Source: Pedobacter suwonensis (GTDB lineage Bacteria; Bacteroidota; Bacteroidia; Sphingobacteriales; Sphingobacteriaceae). Taken from it: a stretch of 64,000 nt of DNA. Below are positions 9,334 through 18,081 of this stretch, in pieces. Location of the stretch: positions 1 to 64,000 of the forward strand of contig NZ_FOJM01000007.1 in the NCBI RefSeq assembly GCF_900111825.1, given 5' to 3'. Position numbers and translations under genes: made by a program. Within the stretch, counting starts at the first letter, position 1, and every line of letters begins with the position of its first letter. The notes under the pieces were generated by a model. That model had not been told where the DNA came from. It saw nothing but the letters and a program-made list of their open reading frames with translations, and did no database searches.

Positions 9334-9648
9334 TTATTGAACGGGTTTACCGTCTTTGTCAATTTTAACAGATCCGGTTTCTGCTTCTTTTTTAACATTA
9401 ATTAAATAATACTCTTTTGTACCTTCTTTTACCGACCAGGCTTCGGTAGCGGTCCATCCTTTGTAAGCATCAGATTTTAATGCGGTGGTTACCGGCTCAG
9501 GAAGCTCTTCCAGTTTTACCGGGGTTTTTACTGCGCTATCTTGAACTGCAACAATTGCAGTAGTTTTAAAATCTTTTACTTCACTTGCTTTTACTGTTGA
9601 GAATCCTGCTAATGCTAATACTGTAGCTGCTAAAACGAACTTTTTCAT
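9334..9648 (-). CDS. Small secreted PepSY-like protein, copy 3 (promoter-proximal)
   Basis: 104 residues from the ATG at 9648 (MKKFVLAATV), the start that opens directly with the signal peptide; an upstream in-frame ATG at 9699 would place 17 hydrophilic residues before it. The signal peptide and the first mature residues (SEVKDFKTT) differ from copies 1 and 2, but the remaining domain is identical. Its upstream region is unrelated to the 78-bp spacers within the array, so it is likely the founding copy with the only real promoter. The position beside a sigma-54 regulator is notable, but no sigma-54 site was found upstream. Confidence 0.85.
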   Translation of the reverse strand: MKKFVLAATVLALAGFSTVKASEVKDFKTTAIVAVQDSAVKTPVKLEELPEPVTTALKSDAYKGWTATEAWSVKEGTKEYYLINVKKEAETGSVKIDKDGKPVQ

Positions 9649-9995
9649 AGTATATATTTTTAAATTTAATTTGTGTAACAATACTTGCTTATGTTTCATA
9701 ATGATGCCAAATGGATTATTTTAGTTAAGTGATTGGTTTTTAGGTAATTATTTTTGTGTCAAACTTTTAAGGCTGTGGAGTTTGTCTACACTTTGAGGTG
9801 AAGCACTACAAGTTTTTGTTTGTTGGTTGCTGATGGCATGCCGGTTTAAACATGGACTACTGACCAAATGTACTGCTGATGGTATTTATAAATAAATATT
9901 CTGGATGACCAGAAGCTATTCACTACCTATAGTAGAAAAAATAATTTTCAATTTTTAAAAATGAAGATTTTTTTCTATCATTGCCGCCCGATTAA
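9649..9995. other. Intergenic region between the PepSY-like array and tRNA-Thr
   Basis: About 350 bp without a gene. It should hold the promoter for the array (minus strand) and for the tRNA (plus strand). A TATCATTG sequence near 9976-9983, one mismatch from TAnnTTTG, lies just before the tRNA. Nothing else recognisable. Confidence 0.5.
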
Positions 9996-10068
<73 letters not shown>

Positions 10069-10180
10069 CTTTTTTCTTATTCTCATCCTTAGGGAAGCAA
10101 TTTCAAAACTCAGTCATTACCAAAATAACGCAGACCAGGGAAATATTTTATTTGCTCCGATTATTCCATTAATTTGCGGT

Positions 10181-11347
10181 ATGTTAAAATACTTTTCAGC
10201 TGATTGGGTCTTTCCTGTTTCTTCCCCGCCAATTAAAAACGGAGTAGTAGCCGTAAATCCTGATGGTGAAATAAAAGAGGTTTTAGCCGAAGAAGATTCG
10301 GTGAACCTTGATTTGGAGATCATTAAGTATAAGGGCGCCATTGTTCCGGGCTTTGTTAATACACATTGCCATTTAGAGTTATCACACCTGTTGGGTCAAA
10401 TTCCCTGGCAAACAGGATTGGTAGAATTTGTACAGCATATTATTAAAAACAGACAGGCCGATGCCGGTCAGATCGATCTGGCTATGCAAAAAGCCGATCA
10501 ACAGATGTTCGATAATGGAATTGTTGCTGTTGGCGATATTTCCAACCAGATTTCTTCTAAAAAGGTAAAAGAAAGCAGTAAGATTTATTATTATACTTTT
10601 ATAGAAGCCTTAGGTTTTAATCCAGAACGTGCGAGTGCTATAATGGATCATTTGAGGGAAGTTAAGCGCGATTTTGAACCCCTGCCAACAGCCATAGTTC
10701 CGCATGCACCTTATACCGTTTCACCTGAGCTATTTGAATTGATTAGGCAAGAAGCAGAAAAATCAAATGCATTTATCAGCGTGCATAACCAGGAAACCGT
10801 TGATGAAAATGCTTTTTTTGAAAGTAAAACAGGCGGTTTTTTAAAGCTTTATGAGTTTTTAGGAATGGATCTCTCCTTTTTTGTTCCAACAAATAAAACT
10901 TCATTAAAATCCTGGCTGCCTTATATAAAAAAGGAAAAAACATTACTGGTACACAATACGGTTACGAATAAAGCAGATATTGATTTTGCTAAGCAAAGCA
11001 ATCCCAATTTATACTGGTGCCTTTGTCCGCAAGCTAACTTATATATCGAAAATGTTTTACCTGATGTTGATCTGTTAATAGATGAAAAGCTAAAAATCAC
11101 CTTGGGAACAGATAGTTTAGCCAGTAACCATCAGCTTAATATCCTATCAGAGATGCTCACCTTGCAGAAATATAAACAGGTTACTTTTGAAAAGCTCCTG
11201 AGTTGGGCTACCATAAATGGAGCAGAGTTTTTGGGGCTTGATCAGCACATGGGAACAATAGAGGTTGGTAAAAAACCTGGTTTAAACCTCATTCAGTTAG
11301 AGGAAAATTTTGAAATTGAAAATGATCTGGTGAGGCGGTTGATTTAA
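10181..11347 (+). CDS. Amidohydrolase family protein (COG0402-like deaminase)
   Basis: Metal-dependent hydrolase of 388 residues with a TIM-barrel amidohydrolase fold. Metal ligands are visible as H62 and H64 in GFVNTHCHLELSHL, further histidines in SVHNQET and LLVHNTV, and an aspartate in TLGTDSLASN. The pattern is that of the SsnA/MtaD/aminofutalosine-deaminase group, which removes an amino group from nucleoside-like substrates or hydrolyses halo-triazines. The exact substrate cannot be read from sequence. The ATG at 10181 is followed by a normal composite beta-domain start. It stands alone, with inverted repeats downstream. Confidence 0.85.
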   Translation: MLKYFSADWVFPVSSPPIKNGVVAVNPDGEIKEVLAEEDSVNLDLEIIKYKGAIVPGFVNTHCHLELSHLLGQIPWQTGLVEFVQHIIKNRQADAGQIDLAMQKADQQMFDNGIVAVGDISNQISSKKVKESSKIYYYTFIEALGFNPERASAIMDHLREVKRDFEPLPTAIVPHAPYTVSPELFELIRQEAEKSNAFISVHNQETVDENAFFESKTGGFLKLYEFLGMDLSFFVPTNKTSLKSWLPYIKKEKTLLVHNTVTNKADIDFAKQSNPNLYWCLCPQANLYIENVLPDVDLLIDEKLKITLGTDSLASNHQLNILSEMLTLQKYKQVTFEKLLSWATINGAEFLGLDQHMGTIEVGKKPGLNLIQLEENFEIENDLVRRLI

Positions 11348-11432
11348 AGAATTATTCATTTTTCTAATAACTTTAAAAACGTTTTTTTTAAAGCATAAAC
11401 TTATTTCGCCCTAAGTTTTAAGGTTGTATCAT

Positions 11433-11537
11433 CTTTGTACATTAAAAATAAGCATTTTTAATGTACAAAGTTTCGGTTACAATCTTTTTAATTCGATTTT
11501 ATCTTTTAACCTTAAAAAATTAAATTTTTAAGGTTAA
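11433..11537. repeat. Two perfect inverted repeats in the 11348-11682 gap
   Basis: First: arms of 17 bp at 11433-11449 and 11454-11470 with loop AAGC, a perfect hairpin. Second: arms TTAACCTTAAAAA (11506-11518) and TTTTTAAGGTTAA (11525-11537). A third, A/T-rich hairpin near 11372-11393 could terminate the amidohydrolase gene. The rest of this roughly 335-bp gap has no gene. These may be operators for the downstream gene or repeat remnants. Confidence 0.7.
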
Positions 11538-11682
11538 TTTTAAATTAGCCAACGGATGAGAATTCTTGAAAAAAGAAGTTTAGGCAAAGGCCACTATTTT
11601 CTTAATTTAGAATTATATAGAATCCTTTCAGAATAAATTGATACTCACTAATTCGCCTATCATTTATAAAGTAAATTTCCTT

Positions 11683-12639
11683 ATGAACCCCATCTGTAAA
11701 CTTTTTAATATCAAATACCCGATTATCCAGGCTGGAATGGTCTGGTGCAGTGGCTGGAAACTGGCTTCGGCGGTTTCAAATGCTGGAGGATTAGGCATTA
11801 TTGGTGCAGGTTCGATGTACCCTGATGTTTTAAGATCACATATTCAAAAATGCAAATTGGCCACACATCAGCCTTTTGGCGTTAATATTCCATTGCTTTA
11901 CCCTAATATTCAGCAAATTATAGATGTTGTAATTGAAGAGCAGGTGAAAATTGTATTTTCTTCTGCCGGTAATCCAGCAACATGGACCAGTTTTTTAAAA
12001 GAAAGGGGTGTTACAGTCGTTCATGTTATTGCAAATACAAAATTTGCGATAAAAGCACAGGAAGCTGGTGTTGACGCCGTTGTTGCCGAAGGTTTTGAAG
12101 CCGGAGGGCATAACGGGAGAGAAGAAACCACTACCATGTGTTTAATCCCGATGATTAAAGAAAAGGTTAAAATTCCGGTTATCGCGGCTGGCGGTATTGG
12201 GAGTGGAAAAGCCATGCTGGCTGCATTTGCCTTAGGTGCAGATGCTGTTCAGATCGGTTCGGCCTTTGCTGTCGCAGAAGAATCATCTGCCCACCAAGCA
12301 TTTAAGCATAAAATTATTGCCGCTACAGAAGGAGACACTAAATTGGCCATGAAAAAACTGGTTCCGGTAAGGTTATTGAAAAACGAATTTGCAGATACTA
12401 TTGCCCATGCTGAAGCTACAGGCGCAAGCCCGAAAGAACTGGCTGAGCTTTTGGGGCATGCCAGGGCAAAACTGGGGATGTTTGAAGGTGATATAGAAAA
12501 TGGAGAACTTGAAATCGGGCAGGTTTCGGCAATGCTGAAAGAGATTAAACCTGCCAGGGTTATACTTGAAGAAATATGGCATGAATTTAAGAATAAATTA
12601 GCGCAGCTTGTGCAATTACAAAACGAATGGGATAGTTAG
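11683..12639 (+). CDS. Nitronate monooxygenase / FabK-like FMN enzyme
   Basis: FMN-binding TIM-barrel protein of 318 residues in the 2-nitropropane dioxygenase family, which also contains the enoyl-ACP reductase FabK. Visible signatures are YPIIQAGMVWCSGWKLA at the N-terminus, GFEAGGHNGREETT (containing the catalytic-region His) and the phosphate-binding AAGGIGSGKAMLAAFALGADAVQIGSAF. Sequence alone does not separate nitronate oxidation from enoyl reduction. The ATG at 11683 begins MNPICKLFNI and fits the family; the TTG at 11638 would add 15 unlikely residues. The two inverted repeats upstream may regulate it. Confidence 0.87.
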   Translation: MNPICKLFNIKYPIIQAGMVWCSGWKLASAVSNAGGLGIIGAGSMYPDVLRSHIQKCKLATHQPFGVNIPLLYPNIQQIIDVVIEEQVKIVFSSAGNPATWTSFLKERGVTVVHVIANTKFAIKAQEAGVDAVVAEGFEAGGHNGREETTTMCLIPMIKEKVKIPVIAAGGIGSGKAMLAAFALGADAVQIGSAFAVAEESSAHQAFKHKIIAATEGDTKLAMKKLVPVRLLKNEFADTIAHAEATGASPKELAELLGHARAKLGMFEGDIENGELEIGQVSAMLKEIKPARVILEEIWHEFKNKLAQLVQLQNEWDS

Positions 12640-12718
12640 ATCGACGTGTATACCAGAGATGCGCAATTTACTTTCGTATTTTTGATTTTAGATAACCTCA
12701 GTTCTCCATTTCAATCTA

Positions 12719-13873
12719 TCAGATAATTCTTTTCACGCCTGGAATCATCAGCACAATGGAGCCCAATAAGAAACTTCCCATCACTACAAATGGAGCCAGG
12801 ACTAAAAACTTGATTGCCGGATCTGCCAACCAGCATTTAAATATAAGAGAAACGCCTGTGATGACCAGTGGATGGAAAATATAAGTGGCAAAAGTGCATC
12901 TGGATAATTTACTTAACAATGGCGATGATCTATTCCACGAATTTTTGCCCAGGCTTAATAATGCAGTGAGAATTGAAATTCCTATACATTGTTCCCAAAC
13001 GGCATACAATAGAGATGGCCAGCGAAAACCACCCGAATACCATTCAATGGGCATATTAAGCTTGGCCTTGATCAGAAAGAACAAAGGAAAGAATATTAGA
13101 CCTAACCAGGCAACCCGCCTGAGGCTTTTACCAACTTTTAAAGGCAAGCTATCAAACCATTGATTTTTATAGGACAACAAACCTATAATAAACAGGATGA
13201 TATATTGCGGAAAGTGACCTAACTGAAAGCCAAACGGTTTAAGCACCCAACCCACCGGAAATAAAATCCTAACAAAAAAGGTAATTACACCTAGCAAAAC
13301 AGCAAAAAATAAAATCTTGGCGGTACCAGGTGCCGGAATAGGATTTTTAAATTTAATGGTAACGAAATGTTTCGCGCCAACATAAATCAGTGTAAATAGC
13401 AGTAAGGCTGCAACAAACCACAGTACGCCAAAATCAATCCAGCTATGGTAACCTGAAAGATATTGCAGATAAGTAATGTGATTGCGCTCTGCGAAATAAT
13501 AAACAAGGTAACTTAGTAATGGCGATAAAACGAAGGAGTAAAATAACAGTGGGATACCAAGCCTGATGAGGCGGTCTCCCAAAAACTTCCAAGTCCCTTT
13601 TCTATGGTAAGATGGTGCTGTGAAGTATCCTGCCAGTAGGAAAAAAAAGCCCATAAAAAATGATTGATTTAGGCTTACAAAAATTGTTGATGGTATAATG
13701 GCAGCCATTTGAGTTGTTTTTTCGGTATAATACCATCCACCTGGGGCGCAATACACAATAATGGTATGGTGTAATACAACTAACATGGTTAGAAGGATCT
13801 TAAGATTATCAATATAAAATAGGTTATTGGCTTTGTTCGAACCCATTTGCTGAAGTAATATTTTGGATGACAT
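12719..13873 (-). CDS. Membrane acyltransferase, acyltransferase-3 family
   Basis: Integral membrane protein of 384 residues with about ten hydrophobic segments, in the acyltransferase-3 family (OafA, MdoC-type). The first segment contains the family signature FYIDNLKILLTMLVVLHHT, including the histidine thought to be catalytic. Such enzymes O-acetylate or O-succinylate glycans and lipids on the outer side of the inner membrane. The substrate is unknown; no glycan locus is adjacent. The start at 13873 is an ATG; a second ATG nine codons on is also possible. It converges with the nitronate monooxygenase gene. Confidence 0.87.
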   Translation of the reverse strand: MSSKILLQQMGSNKANNLFYIDNLKILLTMLVVLHHTIIVYCAPGGWYYTEKTTQMAAIIPSTIFVSLNQSFFMGFFFLLAGYFTAPSYHRKGTWKFLGDRLIRLGIPLLFYSFVLSPLLSYLVYYFAERNHITYLQYLSGYHSWIDFGVLWFVAALLLFTLIYVGAKHFVTIKFKNPIPAPGTAKILFFAVLLGVITFFVRILFPVGWVLKPFGFQLGHFPQYIILFIIGLLSYKNQWFDSLPLKVGKSLRRVAWLGLIFFPLFFLIKAKLNMPIEWYSGGFRWPSLLYAVWEQCIGISILTALLSLGKNSWNRSSPLLSKLSRCTFATYIFHPLVITGVSLIFKCWLADPAIKFLVLAPFVVMGSFLLGSIVLMIPGVKRII

Positions 13874-13981
13874 AACAGTACGTTTTTTAATGATCAGGCC
13901 ACGTTAACCCAATGCTATCGCAAACATACAATGGATATCATGTTATTTATTGCCAATGTTATCAGCAACAAATCTTTGTGA

Positions 13982-14902
13982 TCAATAACTAGGTGATGAA
14001 CTTTGGGTAAGAAGGAGTTCTTGATAAAGCGCATTGAAAGCAACAAGCTGTGCCCTTGAAACGGGTACCTGATCAACTGTGTGGTCAAATGAGAGCATAA
14101 GGCCCTGCGAGTTTTCGGTTACGTTTTTGATATAACACATGTTTACCAGGAAGGCCCTGTGACAACGGAAGAAATTACGGTTGGAATGTAACTGAGATTC
14201 AAATTGTGTTAGGGAGATTCTTTTTAGCTCGATATTTAGCTGATTATTATTACAGGTTGCTATCTCAATGTAATTTCCGTCTGCTTTGGCAAAAAGTAAA
14301 TCGTTTGGATCTAAAGTGAAATCGTCTTGCTTGACCTGGGTTTTAACATAAATTAAGGTATTTCCGGAATTATTCTGTGATTTAAGATCAAGTGGAGTAA
14401 ACTGGAAAATTAAGGAGGTGTCTTTTTTTGATTCAAAATAGAACATCGCCATCCTGATGAAAAAATACAAAAGTATCCCTGCCACAAAACAGTTTCTCAC
14501 CTCTTCCCATAAATAGTGCCATGACCAATTATTTTGATTGAAATAAATGAAATCGCGGATCAGGAAGCTCACTATACCTGTGGAAAGAAGTGAAATGCCA
14601 ACATGCGCGTATTCTGATGTTAAAGACCAGCTTTTGTTTTCAGCATGCTTTGCCCGTAAATAATTTAATGCGGTAAAATAAAAATATAGGATTACTGCAG
14701 GTAACAAGGCATGGAGACAGCATATGAAAAAATAATTAACTTTCTGTTGCGATGTATTAACTTCAAAGGGCTTCAGGAGGATTAGAAATCCGAGAATAAT
14801 ACCAAAAATGATGGAAACGGTTTTAAAAAGATTTTTCTTGCGGTAACGATCTGGGTAATCAATTTCTTTAAATAAGTGTTTTCTGTTGAAATAAATCTTC
14901 AT
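13982..14902 (-). CDS. Membrane-anchored LytTR-family transcriptional regulator
   Basis: 306 residues. The N-terminal half has four hydrophobic stretches (about 28-44, 57-76, 100-118, 135-152), and the C-terminal 110 residues are a LytTR DNA-binding domain (DPNDLLFAKADGNYIEI, FESQLHSNRNFFRCHRAFLVNMCYI). There is no receiver domain, so it is probably a direct membrane sensor-regulator, an arrangement common in Bacteroidota. Targets are unknown. It lies 108 bp upstream of the acyltransferase gene in the same direction, which makes that gene a plausible target. Confidence 0.88.
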   Translation of the reverse strand: MKIYFNRKHLFKEIDYPDRYRKKNLFKTVSIIFGIILGFLILLKPFEVNTSQQKVNYFFICCLHALLPAVILYFYFTALNYLRAKHAENKSWSLTSEYAHVGISLLSTGIVSFLIRDFIYFNQNNWSWHYLWEEVRNCFVAGILLYFFIRMAMFYFESKKDTSLIFQFTPLDLKSQNNSGNTLIYVKTQVKQDDFTLDPNDLLFAKADGNYIEIATCNNNQLNIELKRISLTQFESQLHSNRNFFRCHRAFLVNMCYIKNVTENSQGLMLSFDHTVDQVPVSRAQLVAFNALYQELLLTQSSSPSY

Positions 14903-15097
14903 TTTTAAAGTCCGTTTTCAGACTCAACAAATTTATAGAATTTTATGTAAGTTAGATTTGAGGATGGATAATGCTTAAATTGATGGAAGGTTTTTATCTC
15001 CTAAAATGTAAACCTCGATTTTAGGGTAAATTAATGATTGGTATTTTCATGAGTCATTTGAACGACTTTCCAAAACAATAACTTTCCACTTTCCAAA

Positions 15098-15463
15098 TTA
15101 ACGGTACTGGACTTTTTCAAGCAGAGAAACAGTATGCGAAAGGTTTTGGATGATTTTATCTTTAAGTTCGATCGTTTTGTTCTTCTCACTGAGCAGGCTT
15201 TTTAATCTTTTGATTTCTTCTGCTGATGCCTGTGTTTCCTTTTTACTGAACTCGGAAAATGCCTTGCCTTTTTCGTAATAACTAAAAAAATTGTAGCCGA
15301 GTACCTCACTCACATTGGCAAGTAGAGAAACATCTAAGGTAGGACTGTTAATAATTTCCTGCGCCTTGATTTTGCTAATGCCCAACTTTTTTGCAAATAT
15401 GGAAATGGGAATCTCTTTGGTTTTCATTTCCTTCCAGATCATCAATCCTATATGTACACTCAT
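15098..15463 (-). CDS. XRE-like helix-turn-helix protein with coiled coil
   Basis: 121 residues. An N-terminal HTH (about 12-50, IPISIFAKKLGISKIKAQEIINSPTLDV) of the Cro/XRE class is followed by a charged coiled coil (about 75-118, EEIKRLKSLLSEKNKTIELKDKI). Similar small regulators are frequent in Sphingobacteriaceae. The ATG at 15463 has an upstream GGAG, unusual in this window. Function unknown beyond likely DNA binding and dimerisation. Confidence 0.75.
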   Translation of the reverse strand: MSVHIGLMIWKEMKTKEIPISIFAKKLGISKIKAQEIINSPTLDVSLLANVSEVLGYNFFSYYEKGKAFSEFSKKETQASAEEIKRLKSLLSEKNKTIELKDKIIQNLSHTVSLLEKVQYR

Positions 15464-15723
15464 TATTGTCTCCGTTTTTAAAATTCAAATTACCTAAATG
15501 TTAAGCTATTCCCGAAAAATTAGTGCTAATGATAACCAGTCTAATTATAGTTTTGTTTAATGGATCATAACCATTTTTTGTTGTGGTTTTAATTGTTTAA
15601 TACTCCTGTCATAATTCAGCCTGAAGATTATCGTTAATCAGTTATATACCTTCGGTAACAGGTGCTGAAGAATTGTGATAATTCATTTACCTTTACAGCG
15701 ATATTTCAACTTTACAACATTCA

Positions 15724-15996
15724 ATGAAACACCTCAATATAAAAGTAACAGGTAAAGTGCAGGGCGTTGGTTTTAGAGAAACCACTAAAATGATTGCCAA
15801 CCAGATGATGGTAAATGGTTTTGTAAGGAACGAAAAAGACGGATCGGTTTATATCGAAGCGGAAGGCGAAGATATTTTTCTGGAAGAATTTGTGAACTGG
15901 TGCCATGAAGGTCCTGACCGATCGCGTGTTGAAAATGTAGAGGTAAGCAATGGCGAAGTAAAAAACTATCGTAATTTTGAAGTCTTTAAAAAGTAA
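15724..15996 (+). CDS. acyP: Acylphosphatase
   Basis: Small cytosolic enzyme (90 residues) that hydrolyses carboxyl-phosphate bonds such as those in acetyl- or carbamoyl-phosphate. The catalytic arginine lies in GKVQGVGFRETT (R18) and the catalytic asparagine in GFVRNEKDGSV (N36), both in the expected spacing. Length is typical. It lies 76 bp before the flippase gene and is the first gene of a long plus-strand envelope cluster. Confidence 0.95.
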   Translation: MKHLNIKVTGKVQGVGFRETTKMIANQMMVNGFVRNEKDGSVYIEAEGEDIFLEEFVNWCHEGPDRSRVENVEVSNGEVKNYRNFEVFKK

Positions 15997-16072
15997 CAAG
16001 TATTTTGTATCAAGTAGCAAGATCGCTATCTGTGTATAATCTTGATACCTGATGCTTCTATCGCGATACTAA

Positions 16073-17554
16073 ATGTCTGTATATAAAAAATTTCTTGGAC
16101 AAACCATGGTTTACGGTATCAGTACCGTTTTTTCCAGGCTGTTCAATTTCATTCTCACACCTATCTATACCGGTGTTTATCAAAAAGGTGTTTATGGCAT
16201 TTTTACTAATATGTACGCCAATGCATCGTTGATCAATGCAGTTTTGGCCTTTGGTATGGAAAGTACCTACTTTAGGTATTTAAATAAGTTTGAAGACAAA
16301 AAGCAACAGGTATATAACAATTCATTTCTTTGCATTGCTTTTATTTCGACACTTTTCTTAGTTACGGGTTTAATTTTTTCCTCTTCGATTGCAGGTTACT
16401 TGGCAACAAAAGCATCTGAAATTGCAGATTATAAACAGTATGTCAGTTTCTTTTTATGGATACTTTTTATTGATGCTATTTGCGTAATCCCCTTTGCGAA
16501 ATTGCGAGCAGATGGTCGTCCATTTAAATACAGTTTTGCCAAATTTTTAAATATTGGCTGCTTTGTTGGTTTTAACCTCGTATTTATTTACCTCATTCCT
16601 GCCATCATAAAACACAACTGGGCAGGTGTAGAATGGTTTACTTCATGGTACAGGAACCAATGGATCGGTTATGTTTTCGTAGCTAACCTTATCGCCTCTG
16701 TTGCTACCCTGATTTATTTGCTGCCGGAATTTATGAAATTGCAATTAAGTTTCGATAGTCAGCTTTTTAGAAATATGTTTTCTTACAGCTGGCCAATTTT
16801 AGTAGCAAATCTGTCATTTATCGTAAACGAGAATTTAGATAAGATAGTGCTTAAAAAGCTATTGCCACCTGAAATAGCCGATGGAGAGGTTGGTATTTAT
16901 GGTGCAGTATGTAAAATAGCAATATTCTTAAGTATTTTTATCACAGCTTTCAGACTGGGTGCCGAACCATTTTTCTTTAGCCATGCAAAAGAGAAAAACG
17001 CAAGGAATACCTATGCTACGATTTTGAAATATTTTGTAATTGCCCTATCTATTCTTTTTGTTGCCATAATTGCCAACATTGAACTACTTAAATTTTTCAT
17101 CCGTAAACAAGAATATTGGGTCGGTTTACCGGCGGTACCGTATTTGTTATTGGGATACGTTTGCCTGGGTATTTATATGAATCTTTCTATCTGGTACCGA
17201 CTATCTGATCAAACCCGTTTCGGGCTATATATTTCTGTCGCCGGAGCAATCATCACAATCGTACTTAATATTGTTCTCATTCCACGGTTTAGTTATATGG
17301 GGTCTGCATGGGTAAGTATGCTGGCTTATTTTGTAATGATGGTTTTATCATATGTTCTCGGACAGAAGTATTATCCTATTCCTTACAACCTTAAAAAGAT
17401 TTTATCTTATTTAATTATTTCAACGATAATTGTATTCTGTTCATTTTTTGTATTTAAAAGAAACATTTACATTGGCAATGCAATGCTGATTGCTTTTGTA
17501 GCAGGTGTTGCTTATTTTGAGAAAAATGAATTAATGAAAATGTTAAAGAAATAA
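16073..17554 (+). CDS. Polysaccharide (Wzx-like/MVF) flippase
   Basis: 493-residue integral membrane protein with about 12-14 hydrophobic segments, of the polysaccharide-biosynthesis (MOP flippase) family. It begins LGQTMVYGISTVFSRLFNFIL, the typical first helix. Members move undecaprenyl-linked sugars or related lipids across the inner membrane. No glycosyltransferase genes are adjacent, so the cargo is unknown. In related genomes this gene commonly precedes dut and a TPR gene, as here. Confidence 0.88.
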   Translation: MSVYKKFLGQTMVYGISTVFSRLFNFILTPIYTGVYQKGVYGIFTNMYANASLINAVLAFGMESTYFRYLNKFEDKKQQVYNNSFLCIAFISTLFLVTGLIFSSSIAGYLATKASEIADYKQYVSFFLWILFIDAICVIPFAKLRADGRPFKYSFAKFLNIGCFVGFNLVFIYLIPAIIKHNWAGVEWFTSWYRNQWIGYVFVANLIASVATLIYLLPEFMKLQLSFDSQLFRNMFSYSWPILVANLSFIVNENLDKIVLKKLLPPEIADGEVGIYGAVCKIAIFLSIFITAFRLGAEPFFFSHAKEKNARNTYATILKYFVIALSILFVAIIANIELLKFFIRKQEYWVGLPAVPYLLLGYVCLGIYMNLSIWYRLSDQTRFGLYISVAGAIITIVLNIVLIPRFSYMGSAWVSMLAYFVMMVLSYVLGQKYYPIPYNLKKILSYLIISTIIVFCSFFVFKRNIYIGNAMLIAFVAGVAYFEKNELMKMLKK

Positions 17555-17605
17555 TTGGCCTATGGCCATCTTAGATCCGGCATCTTCAATCTCACACCTA
17601 ATAAA

Positions 17606-18037
17606 ATGGAAATAAAAATCATCAATACATCCGGGCATCCGCTTCCACAATATGAAACTGCGCATGCGGCAGGAATGGATTTAAGGGTGGCAATAACCGA
17701 AGAAATTATTTTAAAACCTTTACAACGGTTGCTGGTACCAACGGGCCTGTTTATTGAGCTACCGGTTGGTTACGAAGCACAAATCAGACCAAGAAGTGGC
17801 CTGGCTTACAAACATGGCATCAGTATCGTAAATTCACCCGGTACTATCGATGCCGATTATCGTGGCGAAATAAAAGTTTTATTGGTAAATTTATCAGATA
17901 CTGATTTTAAGATCGTTAATGGCGACAGGATTGCACAAATGGTAGTGGCCAAACACGAAACGGTGAGCTGGCAGCCGGTTACAGCACTGGGCGAAACGGC
18001 TCGCGGCGAAGGTGGTTACGGGCATACGGGAAAATAG
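17606..18037 (+). CDS. dut: Deoxyuridine 5'-triphosphate nucleotidohydrolase (dUTPase)
   Basis: 143 residues, the normal size for trimeric dUTPase, which hydrolyses dUTP to dUMP and pyrophosphate. All five motifs are seen: AAGMDLRVA (I), PRSGLA (II), [13 protein letters not shown] (III, catalytic Asp), GDRIAQMV (IV) and [11 protein letters not shown] (V). The ATG at 17606 ([10 protein letters not shown]) fits the family; the longer frame back to 17555 is not supported. It lies between the flippase and the TPR gene in a tight plus-strand series. Confidence 0.97.
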   Translation: MEIKIINTSGHPLPQYETAHAAGMDLRVAITEEIILKPLQRLLVPTGLFIELPVGYEAQIRPRSGLAYKHGISIVNSPGTIDADYRGEIKVLLVNLSDTDFKIVNGDRIAQMVVAKHETVSWQPVTALGETARGEGGYGHTGK

Positions 18038-18081
18038 TTTGGAGTTCTCAGTTGGGAGTTTGGAGTTAATTTTTGGATGAT

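Larger units (their letters stand above)
8554..9648 (-). repeat. 390-bp tandem triplication
   Basis: The three genes recur with an exact period of 390 bp (stop codons at 8554, 8944, 9334), including a 78-bp spacer holding the short inverted repeat GTAAC/GTTAC. The spacer is almost the same before copies 1 and 2 and absent before copy 3. Confidence 0.9.
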
